A DNA stretch of 64,000 nt, from NCBI GenBank assembly GCA_963663905.2, contig OY760657.1:2108001-2172000 (forward strand), given 5' to 3'. The notes under the pieces are model-generated. The model searched no databases, had not been told where the DNA came from, and saw nothing but the letters and a program-made list of their open reading frames with translations. Shown here one piece after another: positions 45,060 to 54,752 of this stretch (the first letter of the stretch is position 1; each line of letters starts with the position of its first letter). This DNA comes from Saccharicrinis sp963663905. GTDB lineage: Bacteria; Bacteroidota; Bacteroidia; Bacteroidales; Marinilabiliaceae. Made by a program: the position numbers and the translations under genes.

Positions 45060-47288
45060 TTATCTCGCAAAAGAGTCGATTCTTGATACAGAATAAACTC
45101 CTTTAACATTCTTTATTTTCTTAATCATTAAGTCTAACATATTTGTGTCGTTAACATAAACTGTTACGGTTCCTTCAAAACTACCTTCCTGAGAATCAAT
45201 TGATATTGATCTCATTTTTAAATGAAGATCTTTTGTAATAACCTGACTTATATTACTAACAATACCAATATCATCAGTACCTGTAATTTTAAGCGTTGCC
45301 TGAAAATTGGCAGACGCCCCTGTTGTCCATTGTGCTTTAACAATTCGATATCCAAATTTTGATAGCATTTCAGGTGCATTTGGACAAGTTTTTCGATGTA
45401 TTTTAATTCCACCCGTAACCGACACAAATCCAAAGACTTCATCACCAAATATAGGATTACAGCATTTTGCTAAACTATATTCTACATTTTTAAGGTTTTT
45501 ATCTATCATTAAAACATCATCAGAAGAGTGTTGCTCCTCCTCCATATTTGCAACAAAGTTTGTTGCACTTTTAAGATTGGCTGTTTCAACTAAGTCTTTT
45601 TCAGCATCTTTCTTATCTAGATTTAAGATATATTCCTTAATGTTAGAAATATCTATAGTACCAACAGCTATTTCTCGATAAAAGTCATTGATACTTTTCA
45701 TCTTAAAGTGCTTCACCAATTGATGAACTAACTGATCCGACAATTCTAGTTTCCAGTTCTTCAAACGTCTTACTAGTGTTTCTCGTCCAAATTCAGACTC
45801 CTTGTACAACAGATCTTTTAATGCCTGTTTTACTTTAGATTTTGCCCTGGATGTGGCTACGATATTTAACCATTCATTTCGTGGCTCCTGTGTATTAGAA
45901 GTAATCACTTCAATATGATCACCATTCTTAAGAACTTGTTTAATTGATGCATGCTTACCATTAATTTTTGCACCAATACACTTCTTGCCTACTCCTGAAT
46001 GTATGTCAAAAGCAAAATCCAAAACTGTAGCTCCTTTAGGCAACCTTCTTAAATCCCCTTTAGGTGTAAAAACAAAAACCTCTTCATCATAAAGGTTCAG
46101 TTTAAAGTCATCTATAAAGTCAATTGCATTTCTTTCTGGATTTTCAAGAACTTCACGAATATTTGATAACCATTGATCCATTCCTTTCTCACCTTTCCCT
46201 CCCTTGTATTTCCAGTGGGCAGCCAAACCTTTCTCCGCAACTTCATTCATTCTATGGCTACGTATTTGTACCTCTACCCATTTATTTTCAGGCCCTAGCA
46301 CTGTGGTATGCAGCGATTCATACCCATTCGACTTTGGTATTGATAGCCAATCCCTTAAACGTGAAGGATTGGGTTGATATTTATCAGTAACAATAGAATA
46401 CACTTTCCAACAATCAGCTTTTTCATCTTTTTCCTTGCTATCCAGGATAACTCTAATTGCAAAAAGATCATACACCTTCTCGAAAGGAGTATTTTGCTTT
46501 TTAATCTTATTATGAATAGAGTGGATTGTTTTGGTTCTACCCTTAATTTCAAATTTCAATCCAGCTTCTTCCAATTCCTTTTTTAAAGGATCAATAAAGT
46601 CCTTAATATATTTATCACGGGCACGTTTTGTTTCATTTAATTTTTGAGCAATAAAAGTATACGTATCTCTCATGGTGTATTTCATCACCATGTCTTCCAT
46701 CTCTGATTTGATAGAATATAGTCCTAATCTGTGTGCCATTGGAGCATACAGATATCCTACTTCGGAAGCAATTTTTTGCTGACTTTCTAAATCATATAAT
46801 TTAAGACTACGCATTGTTTCCAGCCTGTCAGCCAGAATAATTAAAATTACACGTACATCTTTTGCAAAAGAAAGCAATAATTTCCTGAAGTTTTCTGTTT
46901 CAATTGAAGTATCCTTATTATATAATTCCTTTACCTTTATAAGTCCACTTATAATTGCCTCGACACTCTTACCAAAAATATCTGCCACTTCATTAAGTAC
47001 AACATCCTCATGTTGAATCACGTCATATAGCAAAGCACAAATAATAGAGGTTCTTCCAAGTCCAATTTCTGATGCAACTATATTTGCTACTTCTAAAGAA
47101 TGAATTGCAGATAATTTTCCAGAAGGTCGTCTATATTCTTTTTTTCGCTCCAGAGAAATCTCTATTGCTTTTCTTATTTCTGTAACATCGGCACTACTTA
47201 AAATATTTTTACAGGCTCTTAAAAGGTTCCTGTAATTTCTTTTAATTTCAATCTTTTCTGCCTCGCTTATTATTACCGGGTTTTCCAT
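45060..47288 (-). CDS. RelA/SpoT homologue, synthetase with degraded hydrolase domain
   Basis: The 742-residue protein has the long RSH layout: HD-like domain (about 45-195), synthetase (about 240-370), TGS (about 405-465) and C-terminal ACT (about 670-742). The synthetase looks intact (FAIRVILD, SRLRDWLSIPKSNGYESLHT, VEVQIRSHRMN). The hydrolase site is not: the canonical HDxxED reads YDVIQH (residues 88-93), so the metal-ligand His and the catalytic Glu-Asp are changed, though His63 and the LADRL Asp remain. I infer a (p)ppGpp synthetase that cannot hydrolyse, like gammaproteobacterial RelA. A second RSH elsewhere would be needed. Confidence 0.9.
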   Translation of the reverse strand: MENPVIISEAEKIEIKRNYRNLLRACKNILSSADVTEIRKAIEISLERKKEYRRPSGKLSAIHSLEVANIVASEIGLGRTSIICALLYDVIQHEDVVLNEVADIFGKSVEAIISGLIKVKELYNKDTSIETENFRKLLLSFAKDVRVILIILADRLETMRSLKLYDLESQQKIASEVGYLYAPMAHRLGLYSIKSEMEDMVMKYTMRDTYTFIAQKLNETKRARDKYIKDFIDPLKKELEEAGLKFEIKGRTKTIHSIHNKIKKQNTPFEKVYDLFAIRVILDSKEKDEKADCWKVYSIVTDKYQPNPSRLRDWLSIPKSNGYESLHTTVLGPENKWVEVQIRSHRMNEVAEKGLAAHWKYKGGKGEKGMDQWLSNIREVLENPERNAIDFIDDFKLNLYDEEVFVFTPKGDLRRLPKGATVLDFAFDIHSGVGKKCIGAKINGKHASIKQVLKNGDHIEVITSNTQEPRNEWLNIVATSRAKSKVKQALKDLLYKESEFGRETLVRRLKNWKLELSDQLVHQLVKHFKMKSINDFYREIAVGTIDISNIKEYILNLDKKDAEKDLVETANLKSATNFVANMEEEQHSSDDVLMIDKNLKNVEYSLAKCCNPIFGDEVFGFVSVTGGIKIHRKTCPNAPEMLSKFGYRIVKAQWTTGASANFQATLKITGTDDIGIVSNISQVITKDLHLKMRSISIDSQEGSFEGTVTVYVNDTNMLDLMIKKIKNVKGVYSVSRIDSFAR

Positions 47289-47484
47289 ATTACTTTAATG
47301 TAAGATGTAAATATCTTAAAAAAAATAGTTTTCTTTCAATCGTTAATCTTCAAAAATATATCACAAATACATTTAAACAAAACATTCTGTCAAATCCTTT
47401 TAGATAAAAGTTGACTTTTGTTTGTATTTATGGTAAATTAAATGTTGATAACACATTGTTTAACAGCTTAAAAAAATAGGAGTT

Positions 47485-47772
47485 ATGAGAAATAGTGGTC
47501 TGTTTTTTGGAGGAATGATTGCCGGAGCATTAGTTGGTGCTGCAACAGCTTTATTGTTTGCCCCACAAAAAGGTTCTGAAACCCGTGATCAATTAAAAAA
47601 CAAGTTAAATGAACTTGAAAAAGAAATGCAAAACACCAAAGACAAGCTTAAAGTTAAAGGTGGAGAGCTTAAAGAAGAACTTAAAGAAAAAATTCACAGC
47701 ATTGAACAAAGAATTGAAAAACTACTTGAAGAGTACAAAAAAACATTGGAACCAACCAGTAGTGCAAATTAG
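47485..47772 (+). CDS. YtxH-domain membrane protein
   Basis: The 95-residue protein starts with a glycine-rich membrane segment (GGMIAGALVGAATALLFAP, about 9-27) followed by the KGSETRDQLKNKL signature and a long charged coiled coil. YtxH proteins are stress-linked small membrane proteins of unknown action. It is the first of three small genes with membrane or coiled-coil character, followed by a terminator. Confidence 0.85.
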   Translation: MRNSGLFFGGMIAGALVGAATALLFAPQKGSETRDQLKNKLNELEKEMQNTKDKLKVKGGELKEELKEKIHSIEQRIEKLLEEYKKTLEPTSSAN

Positions 47773-47797
47773 TAGAAAATTAATTTTTTTTATTGCA

Positions 47798-47846
47798 GCC
47801 TGAAACTAATTTCTTATTTTGAAAAAGATTAGCTTCAGGCTTTTTT
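47798..47846 (+). terminator. Terminator after the YtxH gene
   Basis: GCCTGAAACTAAT (47798-47810) and ATTAGCTTCAGGC (47828-47840) pair with one mismatch, followed by six T. Confidence 0.85.
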
Positions 47847-47876
47847 AATCTCTTTTACTATCATTGATTTTTTATT

Positions 47877-48251
47877 ATGGACAGGAAAGAAACTCTATCA
47901 GAAGAACTATCTGATATAAAGAATGAAATCAACAATTATATACAAAGTAAAATAGACCTTACAAAATTACAAGCTGCTGAAGATCTTAGCCGCTTTGTTT
48001 CAAGAATAGCAATTAAACTAGTATTATTTTATATTGCTATGTTTGTTTTACTTTTTGCTTCTATGGCTGGTGCCTTTGCTATTGGGTCGTATACACAAAG
48101 CAATGAATTGGGTTTTTTAATAATTGCAGGTATTTACCTTCTTTTTGCATTTATATTTTATTTGTTTCGCGGAAAGTTGGTTCAGACTCCTGTTATTAAA
48201 ACTTTTGTACAAATGTTTTTTCAAAATTTTAGTAAGTATGACAAGGAATAG
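47877..48251 (+). CDS. Phage-holin-like superfamily (DUF1469) membrane protein
   Basis: The 124-residue protein has an N-terminal amphipathic helix (EELSDIKNEINNYIQSKIDL) and two membrane helices (about 45-68 and 76-96). This is the layout of the putative actinobacterial holin-X/DUF1469 family, which in Bacteroidota is chromosomal, often next to YtxH, and unrelated to lysis as far as known. Its end overlaps the next small gene by 14 bases. Confidence 0.75.
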   Translation: MDRKETLSEELSDIKNEINNYIQSKIDLTKLQAAEDLSRFVSRIAIKLVLFYIAMFVLLFASMAGAFAIGSYTQSNELGFLIIAGIYLLFAFIFYLFRGKLVQTPVIKTFVQMFFQNFSKYDKE

Positions 48252-48513
48252 ATATAGCCACATCAGAACTTTTAAGGATTTTGAGAATGAAAAAATCCAA
48301 TTGCATTATCAAATTCGCCTTTCGGAAAAGAAATTAGAAATTAAAAAACTGGAATTAAGAGAATATTTGAACCCATTTAAATTTTTCTCTTCTATGTTAA
48401 ATGAGATGTATAAACCTGCATTTGATCTTATTAAATCCATTGTTATGCACTTTATAGAGAGACAAAAAACGAAACACACCTCCGAATCTAAAAATAAAGA
48501 AACGACTGATTAA
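48238..48513 (+). CDS. Small coiled-coil protein coupled to the holin-like gene
   Basis: The 91-residue frame starts at ATG 48238, inside the end of the holin-like gene (MTRNRYSHIRTFKD). It is charged and helical with no membrane segment of full length (LSEKKLEIKKLELREYLNP, then FKFFSSMLNEMYKPAF). No family recognised. The overlap indicates translational coupling, and the same trio is common downstream of ytxH in this phylum, so the three probably act at the membrane together. Confidence 0.7.
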   Translation: MTRNRYSHIRTFKDFENEKIQLHYQIRLSEKKLEIKKLELREYLNPFKFFSSMLNEMYKPAFDLIKSIVMHFIERQKTKHTSESKNKETTD

Positions 48514-48550
48514 CAATTATATTCGAATAAAAAATCAATAGCGATAATAA

Positions 48551-48579
48551 TTGTTTAATTAAAAAAATATCTACATTTG
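48551..48579 (+). promoter_or_regulatory. Promoter of the cobalamin uptake operon
   Basis: TTG at 48551-48553 and TACATTTG at 48572-48579 separated by 18 bases match the Bacteroidota promoter. Transcription would begin just upstream of the riboswitch. Confidence 0.7.
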
Positions 48580-48589
48580 CACAAAATTT

Positions 48590-48790
48590 GGTTTTCAAGG
48601 GTTTTAACAACCTAAGAATGAAAAGGGAATCCGGTGCTTAGAAAATCTAAAATTCCGGAGCTGTACCCGCAGCTGTAAGTTCCATGCTTTATTATTGAAT
48701 TACTATTGCCACTGTTTAAATATAAATGGGAAGGCCTCAATAATAGGAACAAGCCAGAATACCTGCCAAAAAATATTTTATTAAATGCTT
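48590..48790 (+). ncRNA. Cobalamin (B12) riboswitch
   Basis: Recognisable pieces in order are GGTTTTCAAGGGTTTTAACA at the 5' side, GGGAATCCGGTG, the core GCTGTACCCGCAGCTGTAA, GCCACTG, GGGAAGGCC and the B12 box AAGCCAGAATACCTGCC (about 48750-48768). This is the adenosyl/methyl-cobalamin aptamer. It lies in the leader of a BtuB-like receptor gene, so bound cobalamin would shut off its expression, probably at translation initiation. Confidence 0.93.
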
Positions 48791-48863
48791 CGGGAGCTAG
48801 GCTAAAATAGATTTCAATATAAATATCTGTCATCTATCTCCTATAGCGCATTTTATTTTGCTG

Positions 48864-50828
48864 ATGTATAGATTTCTATTTGTTGTATTGATATTTGTTG
48901 GGACTGGCTTGTCTGCATTTGCACAGTTATTTTTTATTCCTGAGGATTCAACATATTCTCACCTGGATGACACTTTACAAATTCAGGAAGTTGAAATTAT
49001 TTCTCCTGTTTCTAAACAATATCAGGTTGGTAGTAAAAACCAAACATTTACACCTATTCAAAAACAAAACGTTATTTATGGCTCATTAACCAACCTACTT
49101 TCAAGATATTCCCCAATCTACATTAAAACGGATGCCGGAGGTCTAGCATCTTTTAGTATTAGAGGAACTTCTTCTACGCATACTTCGGTTTTTATAGGCG
49201 GGTTAGATATAAACTCTTTAACATTAGGAAGTTCAAACTCCAGTAATATTCCTATTTTTCTATTTGACAATCTTAACTTATCATATGGAAGTTCATCTGC
49301 AGCAAATGGCTCGGGGTCTATTGGAGGAAGCGTTCGACTTGGATTAAACTCAAATTTTAATAATGGAATCAACGGTGAAATTATTGCATCAACAGGTTCT
49401 TTTGGTGAATACTTTGGAGGTGCTAAAGTATTTATAAGTAATGGCAAACTTGAATCTGTAACCAGATTTCAGCACTATCAAATTGAAAATGATTTTCCAT
49501 TTCTGAACACTGCATATTACGATCGTGAATTAAAAACGTATCATACAGATAAACAACGAAATGCATCTATTGAAAACAAACATTTCATACAACAATTCAA
49601 TTATAAAATCAATGATAATCAAATAATCGAATCATTTGTTTGGTATAGTGACACTTGGCATGAAGCTCAACCTAATATGACTTCTAATATTAATCTCAGC
49701 ACATCACCCCGACCAATTGAAGATGAGAACTTCAGATCATGGATTAGCTACAAGAATCATTCTAATAGGATTCAATTTGCAATTGAAGGTGGCTATGTAA
49801 AAGATAAAGCAATTGATAATAATGACTATGAAAATACCATAGAAACTCAACGCGCTGTAGGTAATATTGCTCTTAAATTTAATACTGGAAAAATCAAATA
49901 TCAATTTGATGCAAAATACAAATACATAATACCTGAGGTTTATGCTTATTCTGATAATATTTTGGAACAACACCTTGACTTACATGGTGCTATTGCATTT
50001 TGCCCTATTTCAAAACTTAAAACTACACTAAATCTAAGACAACAGTATGTCACTAAATATCATGCCCCTTTTACTCCAGCCTTAGGCCTTGATTACATTT
50101 TATTATCAAAAGAAAATCATCTGCTAAAAGCTGTTGGTAACATCCAAAAATCGTATAAAATACCAACATTAAATGCCAGGTATTGGGGTCAGGAAGGATA
50201 TAGTGGTAACGAAAATATCTTACCAGAAGAAGCCTTTAGCTATGAGACAGGTATTGATTACATGTATAATAAAAACAGTACTACCGTGAAATTTAAGGCA
50301 AACTATTACTTTATGGATGTTGATAATTGGATTATCTGGATTCAAAGTACAAATGCCTGGACAGCCCAAAATATATTAAAAGTAGAAGCAAAAGGAATTG
50401 AAATTCAGGCTGATTTAAGACAGAATATTGGTCCAATTAAAGTCTTAGCCGGAATAAACTTTGCGTTAAATTCTACTGTAAATAAAAAAAGTAATTTAGA
50501 AGGAGAAAACTCCGATAATTATATTAATCGTCAAGTTATTTACACTCCTAAACAAATAGGCAACTCATTCATCTCTGTTCTTTATAAAAGTTATAATCTG
50601 AATATAGATGGTTCATATACAGGGTTCAGATACTTTGATTATACCGATGATAAGATTGATGGATATAAATTAATAAACATTTCTGGAGGAAAAGACTTTC
50701 ATATAAATAATTCTGTACTATCAGCAAATCTATCTATAGATAATATCTTAAGTGAGCAATATCAAAATCAATATCAATATGCAATGCCGGAAATCAACTG
50801 GCATTTTACAATTAAATATAAGTTTTAA
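48864..50828 (+). CDS. btuB: BtuB-like TonB-dependent cobalamin receptor
   Basis: The protein has about 654 residues from ATG 48864 (MYRFLFVVLIFVGTGLSAFA; a TTG two codons earlier is less likely). After the signal peptide comes a TonB box region, the plug (GGLASFSIRGTSSTHTSVFI, about 95-115) and a 22-strand barrel ending HFTIKYKF. It lacks the SusC-type extra domains. Placement right behind a cobalamin riboswitch and before a BtuG-like lipoprotein makes corrinoid uptake the likely role. Confidence 0.88.
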   Translation: MYRFLFVVLIFVGTGLSAFAQLFFIPEDSTYSHLDDTLQIQEVEIISPVSKQYQVGSKNQTFTPIQKQNVIYGSLTNLLSRYSPIYIKTDAGGLASFSIRGTSSTHTSVFIGGLDINSLTLGSSNSSNIPIFLFDNLNLSYGSSSAANGSGSIGGSVRLGLNSNFNNGINGEIIASTGSFGEYFGGAKVFISNGKLESVTRFQHYQIENDFPFLNTAYYDRELKTYHTDKQRNASIENKHFIQQFNYKINDNQIIESFVWYSDTWHEAQPNMTSNINLSTSPRPIEDENFRSWISYKNHSNRIQFAIEGGYVKDKAIDNNDYENTIETQRAVGNIALKFNTGKIKYQFDAKYKYIIPEVYAYSDNILEQHLDLHGAIAFCPISKLKTTLNLRQQYVTKYHAPFTPALGLDYILLSKENHLLKAVGNIQKSYKIPTLNARYWGQEGYSGNENILPEEAFSYETGIDYMYNKNSTTVKFKANYYFMDVDNWIIWIQSTNAWTAQNILKVEAKGIEIQADLRQNIGPIKVLAGINFALNSTVNKKSNLEGENSDNYINRQVIYTPKQIGNSFISVLYKSYNLNIDGSYTGFRYFDYTDDKIDGYKLINISGGKDFHINNSVLSANLSIDNILSEQYQNQYQYAMPEINWHFTIKYKF

Positions 50829-50855
50829 AAATTAATAAATTTAATATCTAACAAA

Positions 50856-51968
50856 ATGAAAAAGTTACTCTTTATTTTCATGGCTATGGCCATATTCTTC
50901 TCTTCATGTGAAGATGATGATAGCACTTCTTCTAATCCTTCATATGTTGTTGAAGCTTCTGATGCTTTTATCGTAAATTACGGTAGTTATTCAAGCACTG
51001 TTGGTTCTATTTCGGGATTCGATATAGATAATTCAAAGATGTACAGCTATGTTTTTGAGTCAGTAAATGGTCCTGCTATGAATGGTAAACCTCAATATGC
51101 ATATGAATACAACGATAAAATTTATTTCATGGGAAACAATGTTGATGAAGTATTTTATGTTAATTCAACAACTTTAGAGCAAACAAAGAATGGGGTAACT
51201 ACTGATATTGTAAAGCCACGCTATTGTGTTGGTGATGGTAATTATTTATACATTTCTTGTTATGGAGGTGATGTATGGAGTGATGCAACATTAGGTTATA
51301 TTGCAAAATACAATATTAAATCAAATACTGTTGAAAGCACAATTGAAATAGCAGGTGGTCCTGAAGGATTAGAAATTGTAAATGGTAAACTTTATGTTGC
51401 TCTAAACTATGCAGCCCAAATTGCTGTTGTTGATTTGGATACTGAAGATATTACCTACATTACAACACCTTCAGTAACATCTTACTTCTTAAAAGATGAC
51501 TCTGATAATTTATATGTATCACTTTTAAGCACATACACAGACCCTAGTGCAGTAACAGGTTTAGGGTACATCAATACAACAACAGACGAACTTGCAAGTA
51601 CATATTCATTATCGAATGTAAGTACAAACTATGCTTCAATTATGACATTTAATGCAGATCAATCTAAAATTTATATAGCGGCTGCAAGTTGGGTTGAAGA
51701 CAATGGAACCTGGGTTCAAAAAGGTAGTATCTTTGCCTTTGATACAACTACAAAAACTTTTGATTCAAGTCCATATGTCTCTTCTATAGATGGATTAAAT
51801 GCACTTTCAGTGAATCCAAATACAAATGATTTATATGTGTTAATCTCCAACAGTACAACAACAACAGGAAAATTAGTCGTTTATGACGAAAACGGAGATT
51901 ATCAGGCCGAATACCAAACAGGAATCTCTCCTAGTTGGGTATTATATAAAGAACAAACTGTTGAATAA
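50856..51968 (+). CDS. BtuG-like beta-propeller surface lipoprotein
   Basis: The 370-residue lipoprotein (AIFFSSCEDDD, Cys at about 18) is a YncE/DUF5074-type propeller: repeated blades such as PRYCVGDGNYLYISCYGGD, GPEGLEIVNGKLYVALNY and NTNDLYVLISNS. In human-gut Bacteroides BtuG is such a propeller that captures B12 with very high affinity and hands it to BtuB. The position 27 bases after btuB and under the same riboswitch supports this role here; direct orthology is inference. A terminator follows. Confidence 0.8.
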   Translation: MKKLLFIFMAMAIFFSSCEDDDSTSSNPSYVVEASDAFIVNYGSYSSTVGSISGFDIDNSKMYSYVFESVNGPAMNGKPQYAYEYNDKIYFMGNNVDEVFYVNSTTLEQTKNGVTTDIVKPRYCVGDGNYLYISCYGGDVWSDATLGYIAKYNIKSNTVESTIEIAGGPEGLEIVNGKLYVALNYAAQIAVVDLDTEDITYITTPSVTSYFLKDDSDNLYVSLLSTYTDPSAVTGLGYINTTTDELASTYSLSNVSTNYASIMTFNADQSKIYIAAASWVEDNGTWVQKGSIFAFDTTTKTFDSSPYVSSIDGLNALSVNPNTNDLYVLISNSTTTTGKLVVYDENGDYQAEYQTGISPSWVLYKEQTVE

Positions 51969-52001
51969 TATATCAAAATAATATTTTGTTTTTTCAATAT
52001 T

Positions 52002-52032
52002 AATCCGGCAATAACATGCCGGATTTTTTATT
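52002..52032 (+). terminator. Terminator of the cobalamin operon
   Basis: AATCCGGCA (52002-52010) and TGCCGGATT (52017-52025) form a perfect stem followed by TTTTTATTT. Confidence 0.92.
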
Positions 52033-52117
52033 TCTCTACTATCCGGTTTCGTCATTATTATTAATTATATATTTTCTTATTTTTGTTTGTTTTCAATATT
52101 AAACATGCTAATTGATA

Positions 52118-54154
52118 ATGAGCAAAACAGATATTCAGGAAAGAATAATCTTTTTAAAAGATACATTAAACAAACACAATTATAATTATTACGTTCTAAA
52201 TCAACCTCAGGTATCTGATTATGAATATGATCAATTAATGAATGAATTAATTGATCTCGAAACAAAGTACCCTGAGTTTCAAGATTCTGACAGCCCAACA
52301 CAAAGAGTTGGCAGTGATCTTTCTAATGATTTTCAGCAAGTAATACATCAATATCCAATGCTTTCATTGGGTAACACCTATAATGAAGATGAAATTGCAG
52401 ATTTTCATCAAAGAATTACAAAAGCAATTGGTGATGATATAGAATATGTTTGTGAATTAAAGTACGATGGTACCTCAATTAGTTTAACTTATGAAAAAGG
52501 AAAACTAATTCAAGCTGTTACTCGCGGGGATGGAGAAAAAGGAGATGATGTTACAGCCAATGTAAAAACCATTAAAAGTATCCCACTTAGTATACATGGT
52601 GATTATCCTGATACATTTGTTATTCGTGGTGAAATTTTATTACCCAACTCCGAATTTTTAAGCATCAATGAAAAAAGAGAATTGAATGGAGAAGCTCCAT
52701 TTGCTAATCCAAGAAATGCTGCTGCAGGATCTTTAAAAATGAAGAAAAGTTCTGAAGTGGCTCAGCGTGGATTAGATTGTTACCTTTATTATTTATTAGG
52801 CGAAAAATTACCTTCGGATATTCATTCTCAAAATTTAGAAACCGCACGCTCATGGGGATTTAAGATTCCTACACACTATAAGATATGTAAATCACTTGAA
52901 GAGATAAACGCCTTTATAAGCTACTGGGATAAAGAAAGGTATAATCTGCCTTTTGAAATAGATGGTATTGTAATTAAAGTAAACAATATTAACCTGCAAA
53001 ACGAATTAGGTTATACTGCTAAATCTCCAAGATGGGCTATTTCTTATAAATTTAAAGCGGAAGAAGCATACACAAGATTATTGTCTGTTAGCTATCAGGT
53101 TGGAAGAACTGGTAAAATTACACCTGTTGCAAACCTTGAACCGGTACAGTTAGCAGGAACTACTGTTAAAAGGGCATCACTACATAATGCCGATATAATC
53201 AATCAGCTTGACCTGCACGAAAATGATATGGTATATGTAGAAAAAGGTGGTGAAATTATTCCTAAAATCACAAAGGCAGATGAGAGCTCCAGAGATCCTT
53301 TGGCAGCAAAAATCCAGTTCATTGAAAAATGTCCTGAATGTGGTACACTTTTGATCAGACCTGATGGTGAAGCTGCACACTTTTGTCCAAATGATAAAGC
53401 TTGTCCTCCTCAGATTAAAGGTAAAATCGAACATTTTGTAAGTCGAAAAGCTGTAAACATAGATTCCTTTGGAGAGCAAATTGTAGATCTGTTATATGAA
53501 AAAGGCCTGGTTACTAATGTTAGCGAAATATATGATTTGACTTTTGATACATTAAATGGTTTGTCCAGAGTAGTTGAAGATGACCAAAACAAGAAAATAT
53601 TTACATTCCAGGAAAAATCAACTCAGAACTTACTTGCAGGAATTGAAGCCTCTAAAAACATGCCGTTTCCGAATGTACTGTTTGGTTTAGGTATAAAGCA
53701 TGTTGGAGCAACAGTTGCAAAGGTTTTATGCAAGAACTTTAACACAATAAATAAACTTGCATCTGCAACTTTTGATGATTTGGTTGCAATTGATGATATT
53801 GGCCCTAAAGTAGCAGAAAGTGTTATCAATTATTTTAAGGATGAAGACAATCTTAAACTTATTGAAGGATTAAAACTTACAGGATTAACTCTTGAAAGTG
53901 CAGAACAAGTAAACGACAGCGAAAAACTTAAAGGCCTTTCTTTTGTAATTAGTGGTACATTTGAAAAATATTCTCGTGATGAGCTTAAGGCCATTATTGA
54001 GGCTAATGGTGGAAAAAACTTAAGCGGTGTTTCTAAAAAAACATCGTATCTTGTGGCAGGAGATAAAACGGGCCCAAGCAAACTTGAGAAAGCAGAAAAG
54101 TTAAACGTTAAAATTATTAACGAAACTGATTTTATTGAATTATTAGAAAATTAA
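52118..54154 (+). CDS. ligA: NAD-dependent DNA ligase LigA
   Basis: The protein has 678 residues from ATG 52118 (a TTG two codons upstream is open but less likely). It has the adenylation domain with the nucleotide-accepting Lys115 in ELKYDGTSIS, the OB fold with GRTGKITPVANLEPV, the Cys4 zinc finger (CPECG and FCPNDKACP), helix-hairpin-helix repeats and a C-terminal BRCT domain (GLSFVISGTFEK). It seals nicks during replication and repair. Length and order are standard. DUF6913 follows after 4 bases. Confidence 0.98.
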   Translation: MSKTDIQERIIFLKDTLNKHNYNYYVLNQPQVSDYEYDQLMNELIDLETKYPEFQDSDSPTQRVGSDLSNDFQQVIHQYPMLSLGNTYNEDEIADFHQRITKAIGDDIEYVCELKYDGTSISLTYEKGKLIQAVTRGDGEKGDDVTANVKTIKSIPLSIHGDYPDTFVIRGEILLPNSEFLSINEKRELNGEAPFANPRNAAAGSLKMKKSSEVAQRGLDCYLYYLLGEKLPSDIHSQNLETARSWGFKIPTHYKICKSLEEINAFISYWDKERYNLPFEIDGIVIKVNNINLQNELGYTAKSPRWAISYKFKAEEAYTRLLSVSYQVGRTGKITPVANLEPVQLAGTTVKRASLHNADIINQLDLHENDMVYVEKGGEIIPKITKADESSRDPLAAKIQFIEKCPECGTLLIRPDGEAAHFCPNDKACPPQIKGKIEHFVSRKAVNIDSFGEQIVDLLYEKGLVTNVSEIYDLTFDTLNGLSRVVEDDQNKKIFTFQEKSTQNLLAGIEASKNMPFPNVLFGLGIKHVGATVAKVLCKNFNTINKLASATFDDLVAIDDIGPKVAESVINYFKDEDNLKLIEGLKLTGLTLESAEQVNDSEKLKGLSFVISGTFEKYSRDELKAIIEANGGKNLSGVSKKTSYLVAGDKTGPSKLEKAEKLNVKIINETDFIELLEN

Positions 54155-54158
54155 ATCT

Positions 54159-54698
54159 GTGAACTACTTTAAAAAATTGAGAATAAAAATTGGTAATTAT
54201 TTATTAAATCGTAAGCTTAAAAAAAGAATTCAAAGCCCTGTGATTTGCAACTTAAAAAACGCAAAATCAATAGGTATCGTTTATAATTCTTTATCTGATC
54301 AAGATATAAATGCTATTAAAAAAGTAGAAAAAGCTTATCAAAATTTAAATGTTGAATTATTAGGTTTCTCTAATTCAAAAATGTTAAAAGACAATCAGAT
54401 TAGTGATCAAAAACACTATTTTATCTGTTTAAAAGATTTTAACTGGCTATTTCAGCCAAAATCAGAGTTATTAAAAGAATTCATCTCAAAAGATTTTGAT
54501 ATTCTTATTAACTTATATACAAAAGAGGAATTCTGTATTGAGTATATTATCAGATCGTCGTATGCCAAGTTTAAAGTTGGACCTGCTCATTTGAATCAGC
54601 AAATGCACGATTTAATGATTGATGGTGGTGAAAAAAAGGATAATATTTTATATCTTAATGAGCAAATTGATCATTATCTGAGTATAATAAATAATTGA
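54159..54698 (+). CDS. DUF6913 family protein
   Basis: This 179-residue soluble protein starts from GTG 54159. The pattern, with NAKSIGIVYNSLSDQDINAI, YFICLKDFNWLFQPK, DFDILINLYTKEEFCIEYI and ARF/AKFKVGPAHL, is typical of DUF6913, which in Bacteroidota is encoded next to ligA or dapA. Function unknown. It starts 4 bases after ligA, so it belongs to that operon. Confidence 0.78.
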   Translation: MNYFKKLRIKIGNYLLNRKLKKRIQSPVICNLKNAKSIGIVYNSLSDQDINAIKKVEKAYQNLNVELLGFSNSKMLKDNQISDQKHYFICLKDFNWLFQPKSELLKEFISKDFDILINLYTKEEFCIEYIIRSSYAKFKVGPAHLNQQMHDLMIDGGEKKDNILYLNEQIDHYLSIINN

Positions 54699-54752
54699 TT
54701 AGTCTAGATTATTAAATACTTTACAAAGTAACCATCATAAAATATTTTCACT

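Noticed and set aside
47877..48251. Prophage remnant, because of the holin-like protein
   Set aside because: No other phage gene is near, and the YtxH/DUF1469 neighbourhood is chromosomal in this phylum.
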